A DNA stretch of 64,000 nt, from contig CAKULD010000007.1 in assembly GCA_934667065.1 (NCBI GenBank), positions 1 to 64,000 of the forward strand. Reading direction: 5' to 3'. The notes under the pieces were generated by a model. That model was not told the DNA's origin. It did no database searches and saw nothing but the letters and a program-made list of their open reading frames with translations. Positions 26,119 through 34,237 of the stretch are shown in pieces (position 1 is the stretch's first letter; the number at the start of each line of letters is the position of its first letter). A program made the translations under genes and the position numbers. The stretch is from an uncultured Collinsella sp. (GTDB lineage: Bacteria; Actinomycetota; Coriobacteriia; Coriobacteriales; Coriobacteriaceae).

Positions 26119-26769
26119 ATGATCAAGGCTGTCATTTTTGATATGGACGGAACGCTGGTCGACACCGAGCGACTGGGTATTAAGGCGTGGAAGGCGGGCG
26201 CTGCCGAGCTGGGGCTCGCGATTGATGACGCGCTGATTCATCGGTTCATCGGTCGCACGCTGCCCGATGTCATGGGCATTCTCGAGAAACACTACGGCAG
26301 CCACGAAACTGCCGATGCCCTCTATGTTCGTCACAAAGTAATTCGCGACGAGATGGTCAAGACCGAGCTGGAGCTTAAGGCCGGCGCTACCGAGTGCCTG
26401 GGCGAGCTTTTGGCTGCAGGCTATCACGTGGGCCTCGCGACGTCGTCGCGCCACGTTACGGCCGAGCGTAACCTTAAGATGGTCGGCCTCTTTGACAAGT
26501 TTGAGACCGTGACCTGCGGTGAGGATGTTGTGCACGGCAAGCCCGATCCCGAGATGTATCTGCTCGCCTGCAAGCGCGCGGGTTTTGTTCCCGAGGAGTG
26601 CGCCGTGGTCGAGGACTCGCGCAATGGTTGTGTCTCGGGCATTACTGCCGGCTGCCATGTCTTTGCCGTGCCCGACATTGTGCCGCTTCCGCAGGATGTG
26701 GTGGATGGTTGCGATGCCGTGCTCGACACGCTGTTCGATCTGACGGCGGCGGTCAAGGCCGTGCGCTAA
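26119..26769 (+). CDS. HAD-superfamily phosphatase (beta-phosphoglucomutase-like subfamily)
   Basis: A 216-residue haloacid dehalogenase-type hydrolase. Motif I is DMDGTLVDTE, with nucleophile Asp8 and acid Asp10. Motif II lies in ATSSR, motif III uses the lysine in HGKPDPEMYLLA, and motif IV is VEDSRNG. A four-helix cap follows motif I, as in subfamily IA phosphatases and beta-phosphoglucomutase. The substrate is probably a small sugar phosphate. The ATG at 26119 follows GAGGGGGA; the longer frame from 26104 is rejected. Confidence 0.9.
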   Translation: MIKAVIFDMDGTLVDTERLGIKAWKAGAAELGLAIDDALIHRFIGRTLPDVMGILEKHYGSHETADALYVRHKVIRDEMVKTELELKAGATECLGELLAAGYHVGLATSSRHVTAERNLKMVGLFDKFETVTCGEDVVHGKPDPEMYLLACKRAGFVPEECAVVEDSRNGCVSGITAGCHVFAVPDIVPLPQDVVDGCDAVLDTLFDLTAAVKAVR

Positions 26770-26805
26770 CGTTTGTTCGCAAACCATTTCAATTGCATTT
26801 TTATT

Positions 26806-26839
26806 AGCGGTCGTTTGCGTTGTGCTAACGGCCGCTTTT
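26806..26839 (+). terminator. Terminator of the HAD gene
   Basis: AGCGGTCGTTTGCG and the following AACGGCCGCTTTTC form an imperfect stem with a short T-run. Confidence 0.65.
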
Positions 26840-26845
26840 CTGTTT

Positions 26846-26870
26846 GTTCCGCCGTTCTAACGAACGGTAG
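26846..26870 (+). repeat. Partial family A element (5' hairpin only)
   Basis: GTTCCGCCGTTCTAACGAACGGTAG matches the 5' hairpin of the family A elements, but the rest of the element is absent. A remnant between two terminators. Confidence 0.65.
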
Positions 26871-26872
26871 AG

Positions 26873-26911
26873 AAAAGGGCCCGACAAGTGCTTGCTTGTC
26901 GGGCCCTTTTT
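26873..26911. terminator. Bidirectional terminator
   Basis: AAAAGGGCCCGACAAG pairs with CTTGTCGGGCCCTTTTT; the stem is perfect with A- and T-runs on both sides. It ends the minus-strand LacI gene and backs up the HAD gene terminator. Confidence 0.9.
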
Positions 26912-26945
26912 GTTTGGCGATGGATTGGGTTGTTGGGGAAAGGTG

Positions 26946-28058
26946 CTACAGGTAGGCACCGAGGTTGATGGCGGTGGCTTCGGCGTGGTTGCTTGCCTGG
27001 GTGCTGGCGCGCTCCAGCAAGAACGGGCGTACGAGTTCCTGGCGGTTGATGTCCTCGACGGCCGTGACCGCGGTGACGGTGCGTGCGGCGGAACCGATGC
27101 GGACGTGTTTGGTCTTTGCCGGGGCCTTGTTTTCGATTTGCTCCATGAGCAGCTGGACACCCTTGCGGCCAATCTCGTAGCCCGGCGGCGCTACCGTAGT
27201 GAGCGGGACCGATCCACTCCAGGCGAGTGGATTGCCGTCGCAGCCAGCCACGCGGACCTGACCGGGGACGGATATACCCTTGTCGACCAGCGCCGAGATG
27301 ACGCCCGAGGCCAATACATCGGTCAGGCCGACGACAAAATCGGGGCGCTCGTCGGCAGGGCGCTCGGCAATTTGGGCGCCGATGCCGTAGCCGTCGGCAG
27401 CGGTATTCCATTCGCCGGCGTCAATGACTTCAATCTTAATATCGGGATGCAGAGCAAGGGCCTTGTGAATGCCAAGCACGCGTAAGGTGAGCTGCATAAA
27501 TGCCGCTCTGCCCACAACGACGATATGGTGAGCGCCACGGGCGATGGCGAGCTCGGCGATGATGCGGCCTTGGGCCTCGTTGTCGGCGGCAACATAGTAA
27601 CCAGGCTCGGAGCAGTGGATGTCCAGATGGACGATGGGTACGGGCATCTTGGTCATGGCCGGGTGCCAGTCGGGGGATGCCATGGGCTGAACCATGACAC
27701 CCGACATCTGCGTGCCCATAAAGTAGCGCAGGTAATGATCCTCGAGAATATCGTCGTTATCGGCGTTGGCGATAAGTAGATCGTAGCCGTGCTTGCGGGC
27801 CTCGTTGTGGGCGCCGCTGGCGATCTGGAGCGAGAAGCCGTGATCGAGGCGGGGGAGGACCAGGCCAAAGGACTTGGTGGTGCCGCCTGCCAATTGCCGA
27901 GCGCTTTGGTTGGGCAGGTAGCCTAGGCGATTGATGGTTTCGTTGATGAGTTTGAGGGTCTCGGGGCGCAGCTTTTCGGGATGGTTGAGCGCGTTGGAAA
28001 CCGTGCCCAACGAAACCCCGGCCTCGCGCGCGACATCGCTGATTTTTACCTTTGCCAT
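26946..28058 (-). CDS. LacI-family transcriptional regulator
   Basis: A 370-residue repressor. The helix-turn-helix region VKISDVAREAGVSLGTVSNA is at residues 4-23, the hinge helix motif NQSARQLAGG follows near residue 55, and a sugar-binding-type sensor domain makes up the rest. The start at 28058 follows AAAGGGGCCGCT; the frame remains open far beyond this, opposite glmS, but that is a shadow. No sugar genes are adjacent, so its target is unknown. A C-terminal stretch rich in alanine and histidine (ASTQASNHAEATAINLGAYL) extends past the sensor domain. Confidence 0.9.
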   Translation of the reverse strand: MAKVKISDVAREAGVSLGTVSNALNHPEKLRPETLKLINETINRLGYLPNQSARQLAGGTTKSFGLVLPRLDHGFSLQIASGAHNEARKHGYDLLIANADNDDILEDHYLRYFMGTQMSGVMVQPMASPDWHPAMTKMPVPIVHLDIHCSEPGYYVAADNEAQGRIIAELAIARGAHHIVVVGRAAFMQLTLRVLGIHKALALHPDIKIEVIDAGEWNTAADGYGIGAQIAERPADERPDFVVGLTDVLASGVISALVDKGISVPGQVRVAGCDGNPLAWSGSVPLTTVAPPGYEIGRKGVQLLMEQIENKAPAKTKHVRIGSAARTVTAVTAVEDINRQELVRPFLLERASTQASNHAEATAINLGAYL

Positions 28059-28122
28059 AGCGGCCCCTTTGATGCGTTTCAAGTACAAGCCAGATTGTAG
28101 CATCGCCCGCCCCCGGGGTGTC

Positions 28123-28163
28123 AAAACCTGCCAATGAGGGACAGGTTTATTTTGGCAGGTTTT
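28123..28163. repeat. Inverted repeat, family D copy 1
   Basis: AAAACCTGCCAA pairs with TTGGCAGGTTTT. The inner GGGACAGGTTTATTTTGGCA segment recurs reversed at 30717-30760. Confidence 0.8.
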
Positions 28164-28185
28164 ATTTGGGGAAACGCCGACTCCG

Positions 28186-28240
28186 GCGCAGGCCACCACG
28201 AAGGGGGGGCAGTCCACAATCCCCTTCATGGTAGTTTTGC
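28186..28240. repeat. Imperfect inverted repeat in the pre-glmS cluster
   Basis: GCAGGCCACCACGAAGGGG pairs imperfectly with CCCCTTCATGGTAGTTTTGC. Its CCACCAC core resembles the hairpin at 28422. Confidence 0.6.
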
Positions 28241-28257
28241 TGCCCCGGCTTTCAATT

Positions 28258-28314
28258 GTCTCGATCTGTAACATCTGGACGGTAAAACCGGCTCTACCTG
28301 TTACAGATTGAGAC
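28258..28314. repeat. Inverted repeat, family E copy 1
   Basis: GTCTCGATCTGTAACA pairs with TGTTACAGATTGAGAC. The ends are nearly identical to the next element 25 bp downstream, while the loop sequence differs. Confidence 0.85.
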
Positions 28315-28338
28315 GAAACGCCGAGGCGGAACCGTAAC

Positions 28339-28395
28339 GTCTCGATCTGTAACAGTAAGCCCGTTTTCGGAGCCCTAGATGTTACAGATTGAGAT
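28339..28395. repeat. Inverted repeat, family E copy 2
   Basis: GTCTCGATCTGTAACA and TGTTACAGATTGAGAT form the arms; the interior holds a CCGTTTTCGG mini-hairpin. Tandem with copy 1, same orientation. Confidence 0.85.
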
Positions 28396-28421
28396 CTTTT
28401 GCCGGGACAGAGCACCGGCCC

Positions 28422-28470
28422 GGTCCAAACCACCACAAAGGTGCCTGTCTCCATTGTGGTGGTTTGGACC
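28422..28470. repeat. Inverted repeat, 20 bp arms
   Basis: GGTCCAAACCACCACAAAGG pairs with CCATTGTGGTGGTTTGGACC, with one mismatch, around a nine-base loop. Confidence 0.85.
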
Positions 28471-28625
28471 GACTGGGCGTGTGTGTATCGAGTGGTATCC
28501 AAGTTGAGATACCACTTCTGGTATATCAGCTTGCGCTCGCGTGAGTACAATACTCGAACGTTATGCGTCTCAGCGCCCCTTGTGCGTGGACGTTTTGCAG
28601 TCTCGCGAACGAAGGGATTTATCCT

Positions 28626-30473
28626 ATGTGCGGAATCGTCGGCTACACCGGCTCTGATATTGCAAAGAACATCCTGGTCACGGGTCTTAAGCGTATGGAG
28701 TATCGCGGCTATGACTCCTCGGGCGTTGCGCTCGAGGTGGGCGAGGGCGCTGCGGCGCACCTCGACGTCATTCGCCGCGTGGGTAAAGTTGCGGGTCTGG
28801 AGAGCGAGCTTTCCAACGTCGATAGCGACGCCACCTGCGGCATCGGCCACACTCGCTGGGCTACCCACGGCAAGCCCTCCGTCGCCAACGCCCATCCTCA
28901 CACCAGCTGCGACGGTCGCATCGCCATCGTCCACAACGGCATCATCGAGAACTTCGCCGAGCTGCGCGAAGAGCTGGAGGGCCGCGGCCATCACTTTAAG
29001 AGCGAGACCGATACCGAGGTCTTCGCGCATCTGATCGAAGAGGCTTATGCCGAGACGCACGACCTGATGGCCTCCGTGCGCGAGGCCTGCACCCACGTGG
29101 TGGGCGCCTATGGTCTGGCCGCCGTGTGCGCTGACGAGCCCGGTGTAATCGCCGTTGCCCGTAAGGATTCCCCGATTGTGGTCGGCGTGGGCGAGACCGG
29201 CGCCTACGTCGCTTCCGATGTCATCGCGCTCATCGACGCCACCCGCGACGTCGTGGTGCTCGAGGACGGTCAGTTTGCCAAGCTTACGCCCGCGGGTGTC
29301 GAGTACACCGACGAGGCCGGCAACGTCATCGAGCCCAAGGTCACCCACATCGACTGGGACCTCGACATGGCCGAAAAGGGCGGCTACCCCGACTTTATGC
29401 TCAAGGAGATCCACGAGCAGCCGCGCGTCGTGCGCGATACGCTGGTCGGTCGCATGACGCCTGCCGGCGAGCTCGACATCGATGAGCTGGGCCTTTCGCT
29501 CGAGGAACTCAACGACATCGATCGCGTTTATGTGATCGCCTGCGGCACCAGCTACCATGCCGGCCTCATTGCTAAGAACCTTATTGAGGGTTGGGCTCGC
29601 ATCCCCACCGAGGTCGAGGCGGCGAGCGAGTTCCGCTACCGCAACCCCATCATCACGCCGACGACGCTCGTCGTTGCCGTGTCCCAGTCGGGCGAGACGG
29701 CCGACACCCTTGCCGCCATTCGCGACGCGCGCATCAAGGGCGCCAAGGTCTTCGGCATCACCAACGTGGTGGGCAGCCCCGTGGCGCGCGAGAGCGACGG
29801 CGTCATCTACACCAAGGCCAACAAGGAGATCGCGGTCGCCTCGACCAAGAGCTTTATCGGTCAGGTCGTGAGCCTTACGCTGCTGGCTCTGCTGCTGGCG
29901 CAGGTTAAGTACCGTCTGACCACCAAGCAGGCGCGCATGCTGTTCCGCGAGCTTTCCGATACGGCCGAGCAGATCCAGTGGATTTTGGATACCCAGACCG
30001 AGGCCGTTCATGAGGCCGCCATGCTGTGCAAGGACGCGCAGTCGGCGCTGTTCGTGGGCCGCGGCATGGGTGCCGCTATTTCCTACGAGGGCGCGCTCAA
30101 GCTCAAGGAGGTCAGCTACCTGCATGCCGAGGCCTACGCCGCCGGCGAGATGAAGCACGGCCCTATTGCCCTGATCGACCCGGGCTTCCCCGTCATCGCC
30201 GTGGCCACCAAGAGCGCCACTTACGACAAGACCGTGTCGAACCTTATGGAGTGCAAGGCGCGCGGCGCCAAGGTCATCGTCGTTGCCACCGAGGGCGACG
30301 AGGAGATCAACAAGATCGCCGACTGCATCATCCGCGTGCCGGCAGTCCGCGACGTGTTCAGCCCCATCACGGCGAGCGTTCCGCTGCAGCTGCTCGCCCG
30401 CGAGGTCGCCATCCTGCGCGGATGCGATGTTGACCAGCCTCGCAACCTGGCGAAAAGCGTTACGGTTGAATAA
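28626..30473 (+). CDS. glmS: Glutamine-fructose-6-phosphate aminotransferase (isomerizing)
   Basis: A 615-residue enzyme that makes glucosamine 6-phosphate, the first step to UDP-GlcNAc and peptidoglycan. The N-terminal glutaminase begins MCGIVGYTG with nucleophile Cys2 exposed after Met removal. RWATHGKPS and the THPHT-like NAHPHTSCDGRIAIVHNGIIEN region (split here) are typical. Two SIS sugar-isomerase domains follow, with CGTSYHAG and SQSGETADT, and it ends in the family tail PRNLAKSVTVE. The ATG at 28626 is set by the required Met-Cys start. A family A element starts 5 nt after the stop. Confidence 0.97.
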   Translation: MCGIVGYTGSDIAKNILVTGLKRMEYRGYDSSGVALEVGEGAAAHLDVIRRVGKVAGLESELSNVDSDATCGIGHTRWATHGKPSVANAHPHTSCDGRIAIVHNGIIENFAELREELEGRGHHFKSETDTEVFAHLIEEAYAETHDLMASVREACTHVVGAYGLAAVCADEPGVIAVARKDSPIVVGVGETGAYVASDVIALIDATRDVVVLEDGQFAKLTPAGVEYTDEAGNVIEPKVTHIDWDLDMAEKGGYPDFMLKEIHEQPRVVRDTLVGRMTPAGELDIDELGLSLEELNDIDRVYVIACGTSYHAGLIAKNLIEGWARIPTEVEAASEFRYRNPIITPTTLVVAVSQSGETADTLAAIRDARIKGAKVFGITNVVGSPVARESDGVIYTKANKEIAVASTKSFIGQVVSLTLLALLLAQVKYRLTTKQARMLFRELSDTAEQIQWILDTQTEAVHEAAMLCKDAQSALFVGRGMGAAISYEGALKLKEVSYLHAEAYAAGEMKHGPIALIDPGFPVIAVATKSATYDKTVSNLMECKARGAKVIVVATEGDEEINKIADCIIRVPAVRDVFSPITASVPLQLLAREVAILRGCDVDQPRNLAKSVTVE

Positions 30474-30478
30474 TTGTT

Positions 30479-30626
30479 GTTCCGCCGTTCTACCGAACGG
30501 CGGACCGGCCGACGCTGCGCGGGCCGCATTCGCGACAATCTGACGTTCAATTTCAAGGGCGCGACCAGAAGGTCAGCGCCCTTTCATTTCACGTCACCTT
30601 GTCGCGAATGCGGCCCGCTCGCTGCT
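30479..30626 (+). repeat. Structured intergenic element, family A copy 5 (best example)
   Basis: It starts 5 nt after the glmS stop. The 5' hairpin is GTTCCGCCGTTC-tac-CGAACGGCGGAC. A perfect 20 bp stem GCGGGCCGCATTCGCGACAA pairs with TTGTCGCGAATGCGGCCCGC. Inside are TGACGT/ACGTCA and an apical AAGGGCGC-GACC-agaa-GGTC-GCGCCCTT. The 3' end is GCTCGCTG. This is the clearest fold of the family. Confidence 0.85.
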
Positions 30627-30670
30627 GGTGACTGACATCGGCGTCCCGTTGCTGGCACGCCCTAACGACC

Positions 30671-30709
30671 AAGGCCCGGCTCCGCATCAAGACGGAGCCG
30701 GGCCTTGTT
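30671..30709 (+). terminator. Terminator downstream of glmS
   Basis: AAGGCCCGGCTCCG pairs with CGGAGCCGGGCCTT, followed by GTTGCATTT. The stem is perfect; the T-run is weak. Confidence 0.7.
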
Positions 30710-30716
30710 GCATTTG

Positions 30717-30760
30717 CCCAGATAAAACCTGCCAAAATAAACCTGTCCCTTTTTTGCAGG
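30717..30760. repeat. Inverted repeat, family D copy 2
   Basis: Reading CCCAGATAAAACCTGCCAAA and then ATAAACCTGTCCC, this is the reverse of the element at 28123, with CCTGC/GCAGG arms. It abuts the stop of the GntR gene. A third, diverged piece is at about 24486. Confidence 0.75.
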
Positions 30761-31462
30761 TTAGCGGAGCTTGCTGGTTTCGAAGTACTCGGGGAACTGG
30801 TCGAGAACCTCGGTTTGGTTACGGAACATCATGTGCAGGTGCTTGCTGACCAAAAAGCTCGCCTCGATGGGGTCGCGACCGGCGATGGCACGGCGGATCT
30901 TCTTGTGCTCGTTCACGATGTCCTGATTGTCCAGAACCTGCGTGGCGGCGCGCAGCCAGCGGAAGCGCTCCAGGTCGGCATTGGTCTCCTCGAGCCAAGA
31001 CCACACGGTGCTGCGGCATGCAATGCTAAAAATCATGTGATGCATGAGGTTGTCACTCAAAAAGAAGCCGATGCGGTCATCCTCGGCCATGGCCTTTTCC
31101 TGCAGCGCGATGGCGCGGTCGAGCTGCTCGATGCCCGCCGACGTGGCGCGGGCGCAGCATTCCACAATTACCTGTTTTTCCAGGTGCTCGCGAATGTAGC
31201 AGGCGCTTTCGGCAAGGGTGAGGTTGATGGGCGAGACATAGGTGCCGCTCTGGGGTACGGTGCGCACCAGGCCTTCCTGCGCCAAGCGCACCAGCGCCTC
31301 ACGCACGGGCGTGCGACCCATATCCAGGTCATCGCAAAGCTGTTTGACGCCGAGTTTTTCGCCCGGCTTGTAATCCAGGTAGACGATTTTGCGTCGAATG
31401 GTGTGGTAGGACTGGTCCTGAAGGCTCGTTTCCTGCTCGCCGATGTGCATCGAATCTTCCAT
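30761..31462 (-). CDS. GntR-family regulator with FCD domain
   Basis: A 233-residue transcription factor. The winged-helix N-terminus (about residues 15-80) includes the family motif MGRTPVREALVRLAQEGLV. The C-terminal all-helical FCD ligand domain has the metal/ligand histidines in LMHHMIF and near HKKIRRA. Members usually sense small organic acids. It is divergent from the YeiH-like exporter gene, with a palindrome in between, so it probably regulates that gene and itself. Confidence 0.9.
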   Translation of the reverse strand: MEDSMHIGEQETSLQDQSYHTIRRKIVYLDYKPGEKLGVKQLCDDLDMGRTPVREALVRLAQEGLVRTVPQSGTYVSPINLTLAESACYIREHLEKQVIVECCARATSAGIEQLDRAIALQEKAMAEDDRIGFFLSDNLMHHMIFSIACRSTVWSWLEETNADLERFRWLRAATQVLDNQDIVNEHKKIRRAIAGRDPIEASFLVSKHLHMMFRNQTEVLDQFPEYFETSKLR

Positions 31463-31533
31463 AGCGCCTCACTGCCGTTGTATCACACTCATATGTCAGT
31501 TGTTTATTATGCCGCGAATCAGCTCTCCGTGGT

Positions 31534-31550
31534 GGGTAATTCAATTACCC
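31534..31550. promoter_or_regulatory. Candidate operator, 17 bp perfect palindrome
   Basis: GGGTAATTCAATTACCC is a perfect palindrome around a central C, located in the 172 bp spacer between the divergent GntR/FCD gene and the yeiH-like gene. Position and symmetry suit a dimeric GntR regulator. Confidence 0.55.
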
Positions 31551-31634
31551 GATGGAAGCTTTTGCGGCGCTGTGCCCCGCTCGTTGCCGTATCATGAACC
31601 GTCGCAAAAAACAGACCGAAAGAAGGAATCCTCT

Positions 31635-32669
31635 ATGCAATTGACTAATGCCGCGCGCGAGCGCTGGAAGGGCGTCCTGTTCTGCCTGGTCATTGCCATT
31701 CCCGCAACATTGCTCGGCAAACAGATTGAGGTGGTCGGCGGGCCGGTATTTGCCATCCTCATCGGCATGGTTCTGGCGCTTGCCTTCCCCAAGGATCGTC
31801 GCGAACCGCTCGCTGCCGGCGTCACCTATACATCCAAAAAGATCCTGCAGTATGCGGTTATCCTGCTTGGCTTTGGCATGAACCTCGCACAGATTCTGTC
31901 CAAGGGCGCTCAGTCGCTGCCGATTATCGTGGCGACGATCTCGACCTCGCTTGTCATCGCTTTTGTGCTCTGCCGCGTCATGAAGGTTCCGAGCAAGATT
32001 GCGACGCTCGTGGGCGTGGGTTCGTCGATTTGCGGCGGTTCCGCCATTGCCGCGACCGCGCCCGTCATCGATGCCGACGATCGCGAAATCGCCCAGGCCA
32101 TCTCGGTCATCTTCCTGTTTAACGTTATCGCGGCGCTCGTGTTTCCGACGCTTGGCGGCATGCTCGGCCTGACCAACGAGGGCTTTGGCCTGTTTGCCGG
32201 TACCGCCATCAACGACACCTCGTCCGTAACGGCTGCGGCGAGCGCTTGGGACAGCATGCATCCCGGCGCCAATGTGCTTGAGAGCGCCACGGTTGTTAAG
32301 CTTACCAGGACGCTGGCCATCATTCCCATCACGCTGGCGCTCGCGTGCTGGCAGATGCATCTGGCGCGCAAGGCCGGCGGCGACGCTAAGAACACGTTTT
32401 CGCTTAAGCGCGCGTTTCCCATGTTCGTGCTGTTCTTTGTGCTGGCAAGCGTCATCACCACGGTGTTCCAGCTGCCCGCAACCATCACGGCCCCCATCAA
32501 GGAGCTGTCGAAGTTCTTTATCGTGATGGCCATGGCGGCTATTGGCTTTAATACCGATATCGTTGAGCTGGTCAAAAAGGGCGGCAAGCCCATCGCGCTG
32601 GGCTTTTGCTGCTGGATTGGCATTGCGTGCATGAGTTTGGGAATGCAGCACGTGCTGGGAATCTGGTAA
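31635..32669 (+). CDS. YeiH-family membrane exporter (UPF0324, putative sulfate exporter)
   Basis: A 344-residue protein with about ten hydrophobic segments. Family motifs visible are the glycine-rich GVGSSICGGSAIAATAPVI segment and GTAINDTSSVTAAAS, both in conserved half-membrane loops. The family is annotated as putative sulfate or small-anion exporters without firm biochemistry for most members. It is divergent from a GntR/FCD regulator and followed by a degenerate enhancer-binding-protein-like gene. The ATG at 31635 follows AAAGAAGGAATCC. Confidence 0.87.
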   Translation: MQLTNAARERWKGVLFCLVIAIPATLLGKQIEVVGGPVFAILIGMVLALAFPKDRREPLAAGVTYTSKKILQYAVILLGFGMNLAQILSKGAQSLPIIVATISTSLVIAFVLCRVMKVPSKIATLVGVGSSICGGSAIAATAPVIDADDREIAQAISVIFLFNVIAALVFPTLGGMLGLTNEGFGLFAGTAINDTSSVTAAASAWDSMHPGANVLESATVVKLTRTLAIIPITLALACWQMHLARKAGGDAKNTFSLKRAFPMFVLFFVLASVITTVFQLPATITAPIKELSKFFIVMAMAAIGFNTDIVELVKKGGKPIALGFCCWIGIACMSLGMQHVLGIW

Positions 32670-32718
32670 AGAGGCAACTGATTTGCGTGCTGCGTGCTGG
32701 TGGGCGCATGCCTGCGGT

Positions 32719-32789
32719 GGAGCGATAGGAGCTCTTGCGGGTATGGCTTGTCCGCAGGTTTATAAGTCCCGAAGAGCTCTTATCGCCCC
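32719..32789. repeat. Inverted repeat between yeiH-like gene and the next regulator
   Basis: GGAGCGATAGGAGCTCTTGC.. pairs with ..GAAGAGCTCTTATCGCCCC; about 22 bp arms with a few mismatches around a 26-base loop. It has no T-tract. Confidence 0.65.
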
Positions 32790-32935
32790 GCCAGGATGGC
32801 GATGCGGGGCAACACCTATACTCGCAGGACGGCGCTTTCTGACCTATAGTGTTTGGTGAGCAATATCGTTCAATTTTGAAACACTCGGTCGTGCGACCGT
32901 CGGCGGTTGCACGTCGCCGCGGACAGGGGCAAATC

Positions 32936-34153
32936 ATGAATAGCGATGCCAAGCTGAACATCTTGACCGAGGCCCTGGCTGCTGCCGGGGCCTCGGCATT
33001 GGCAATCGATGCGCGTGGGGACGTCGCGATTTCGACCATGAATGACGCGGCGCTTGAGCGGGATGTGGCGGCTTTTGTCGCTGAGCGCCTCGACCGTATA
33101 GGAGACGGCGCGCGTCTGGTTATGGGGCGTGCGGGTACGCGCCTGAGCCTGACCGTTCGCCCCACCGGCAAAGAGGGCGGGGGCCTTTGGGTCGTCGTGG
33201 TCCGCGAGGTGCGCGGCGCCGCGGCACATGCGGGCATCGAGTGGCTCAACGCCGACGAAGTTGAGGCCCGCTACGAATCGAGCGCGTACGGCATCGTTGA
33301 GGGGGCGGCCTCGGTAGCTGCGCCGGTCGCCGAGAGCTACGCGCGCGGCGTGCCCCTTATGCTCGAGGGCGAGCTGGGAGCGGGTCAGGTCGAGATCGCC
33401 AAGCGCCTCTATCTGGACGGTCCTTTTGCCGATCAACCCTTTGTTGCCGTTGCGCTCGATGAACTTACCGATCGCGGTTGGCGCCACGTGCTCAAAAGCG
33501 CCGAATCGCCGCTGTTCCAAACGGGGCTGACCCTTTGCATTGCGGGCTGGAATGCGGTTGGCCCCCAGCGCCTTCGCGAGCTCGTTTCCACGATGGCCGA
33601 CACCGCGTTGGCGACGCGCTGCCATGTGGTGCTGACGGCGAATGACATGCCGGGTGGCAGCGAAAGTGATCAAGCCGCCTTTGTGACTGAGCGCTTCGCC
33701 TGTGCGGTGAGCGTGGCGCCGGCAATCGTCGAGCAGGGAGCCGCGTCGACGAAGGTTGCGCGCTATTTGGAATATCTCGCTGATGCATTTGGGACGGCAG
33801 CGCCCACGCTGTCTGCCGCGGCGACGAAGGCGCTCGATGCTTACCGCTGGCCGCGCAATTACCTGCAGCTCCGCGAGGTCTCGGAACGACTGTATATATT
33901 GGTGGGGGCGGGCACGGTGGACCGCGCTGTGGCGGAGGAAGTGCTCGCCCAAGAGGACGTGATTAAGACCGCAACCTTTGGCGCCCCGACACTCGAAAGC
34001 GACCTGTATATCCTGCGACCGCTGGCCGATACCGAGCGAGATATCGCACATCTGGTTGTAGATCATCTCGACGGCAACCGAACCCGTGCGGCGGAGGTGC
34101 TGGGCATAAGCCGAACAACGCTGTGGCGCTTGCTGAAGGACGATGACCGTTGA
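32936..34153 (+). CDS. Degenerate sigma-54 activator-like regulator with Fis-type HTH
   Basis: A 405-residue protein whose layout follows enhancer-binding proteins: an N-terminal sensor-like part, a central domain with the spacing of an AAA+ domain (ATP site expected at LEGELGAGQVEIAKRL), and a C-terminal Fis-type HTH (RTRAAEVLGISRTTLWRLLK). The Walker A is broken (GELGAGQ in place of GETGTGK) and no GAFTGA loop is present, so it should neither hydrolyse ATP nor activate sigma-54. It may be a simple DNA-binding sensor. The WPRNYLQLREV motif is retained. The start at 32936 follows ACAGGGGC. Confidence 0.75.
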   Translation: MNSDAKLNILTEALAAAGASALAIDARGDVAISTMNDAALERDVAAFVAERLDRIGDGARLVMGRAGTRLSLTVRPTGKEGGGLWVVVVREVRGAAAHAGIEWLNADEVEARYESSAYGIVEGAASVAAPVAESYARGVPLMLEGELGAGQVEIAKRLYLDGPFADQPFVAVALDELTDRGWRHVLKSAESPLFQTGLTLCIAGWNAVGPQRLRELVSTMADTALATRCHVVLTANDMPGGSESDQAAFVTERFACAVSVAPAIVEQGAASTKVARYLEYLADAFGTAAPTLSAAATKALDAYRWPRNYLQLREVSERLYILVGAGTVDRAVAEEVLAQEDVIKTATFGAPTLESDLYILRPLADTERDIAHLVVDHLDGNRTRAAEVLGISRTTLWRLLKDDDR

Positions 34154-34237
34154 GCGAGGCGCCCGTGACCGCGCGCGACGCGTGTGCTACAGTCCAAAGC
34201 GTTATTGTTTCGATTTGGTTACGGCGTGCGGGGGCGT

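Larger units (their letters stand above)
28059..28625. other. 567 bp gene-free region with five hairpin elements upstream of glmS
   Basis: Between the LacI gene and glmS lie at least five inverted repeats in a row (28123, 28186, 28258, 28339 and 28422), each described separately. About 150 bp then remain before the glmS start. No glmS ribozyme consensus was recognised there. A long antisense frame crosses this region but is a shadow. Confidence 0.75.

Noticed and set aside
28123..28470. Possible CRISPR array in the pre-glmS hairpin cluster
   Set aside because: The repeats are inverted, belong to several families and have no regular spacing or unique spacers; there are no cas genes nearby.
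28471..28625. Possible glmS ribozyme upstream of glmS
   Set aside because: I could not find the conserved ribozyme core; the region is only about 155 nt after the hairpin cluster and such ribozymes are mainly known from Bacillota.
28059..30158. Upstream extension of the minus-strand LacI gene to 1070 codons across glmS
   Set aside because: The LacI helix-turn-helix begins at 28058 with its own ribosome binding site. The extension is antisense to glmS and the hairpin cluster.
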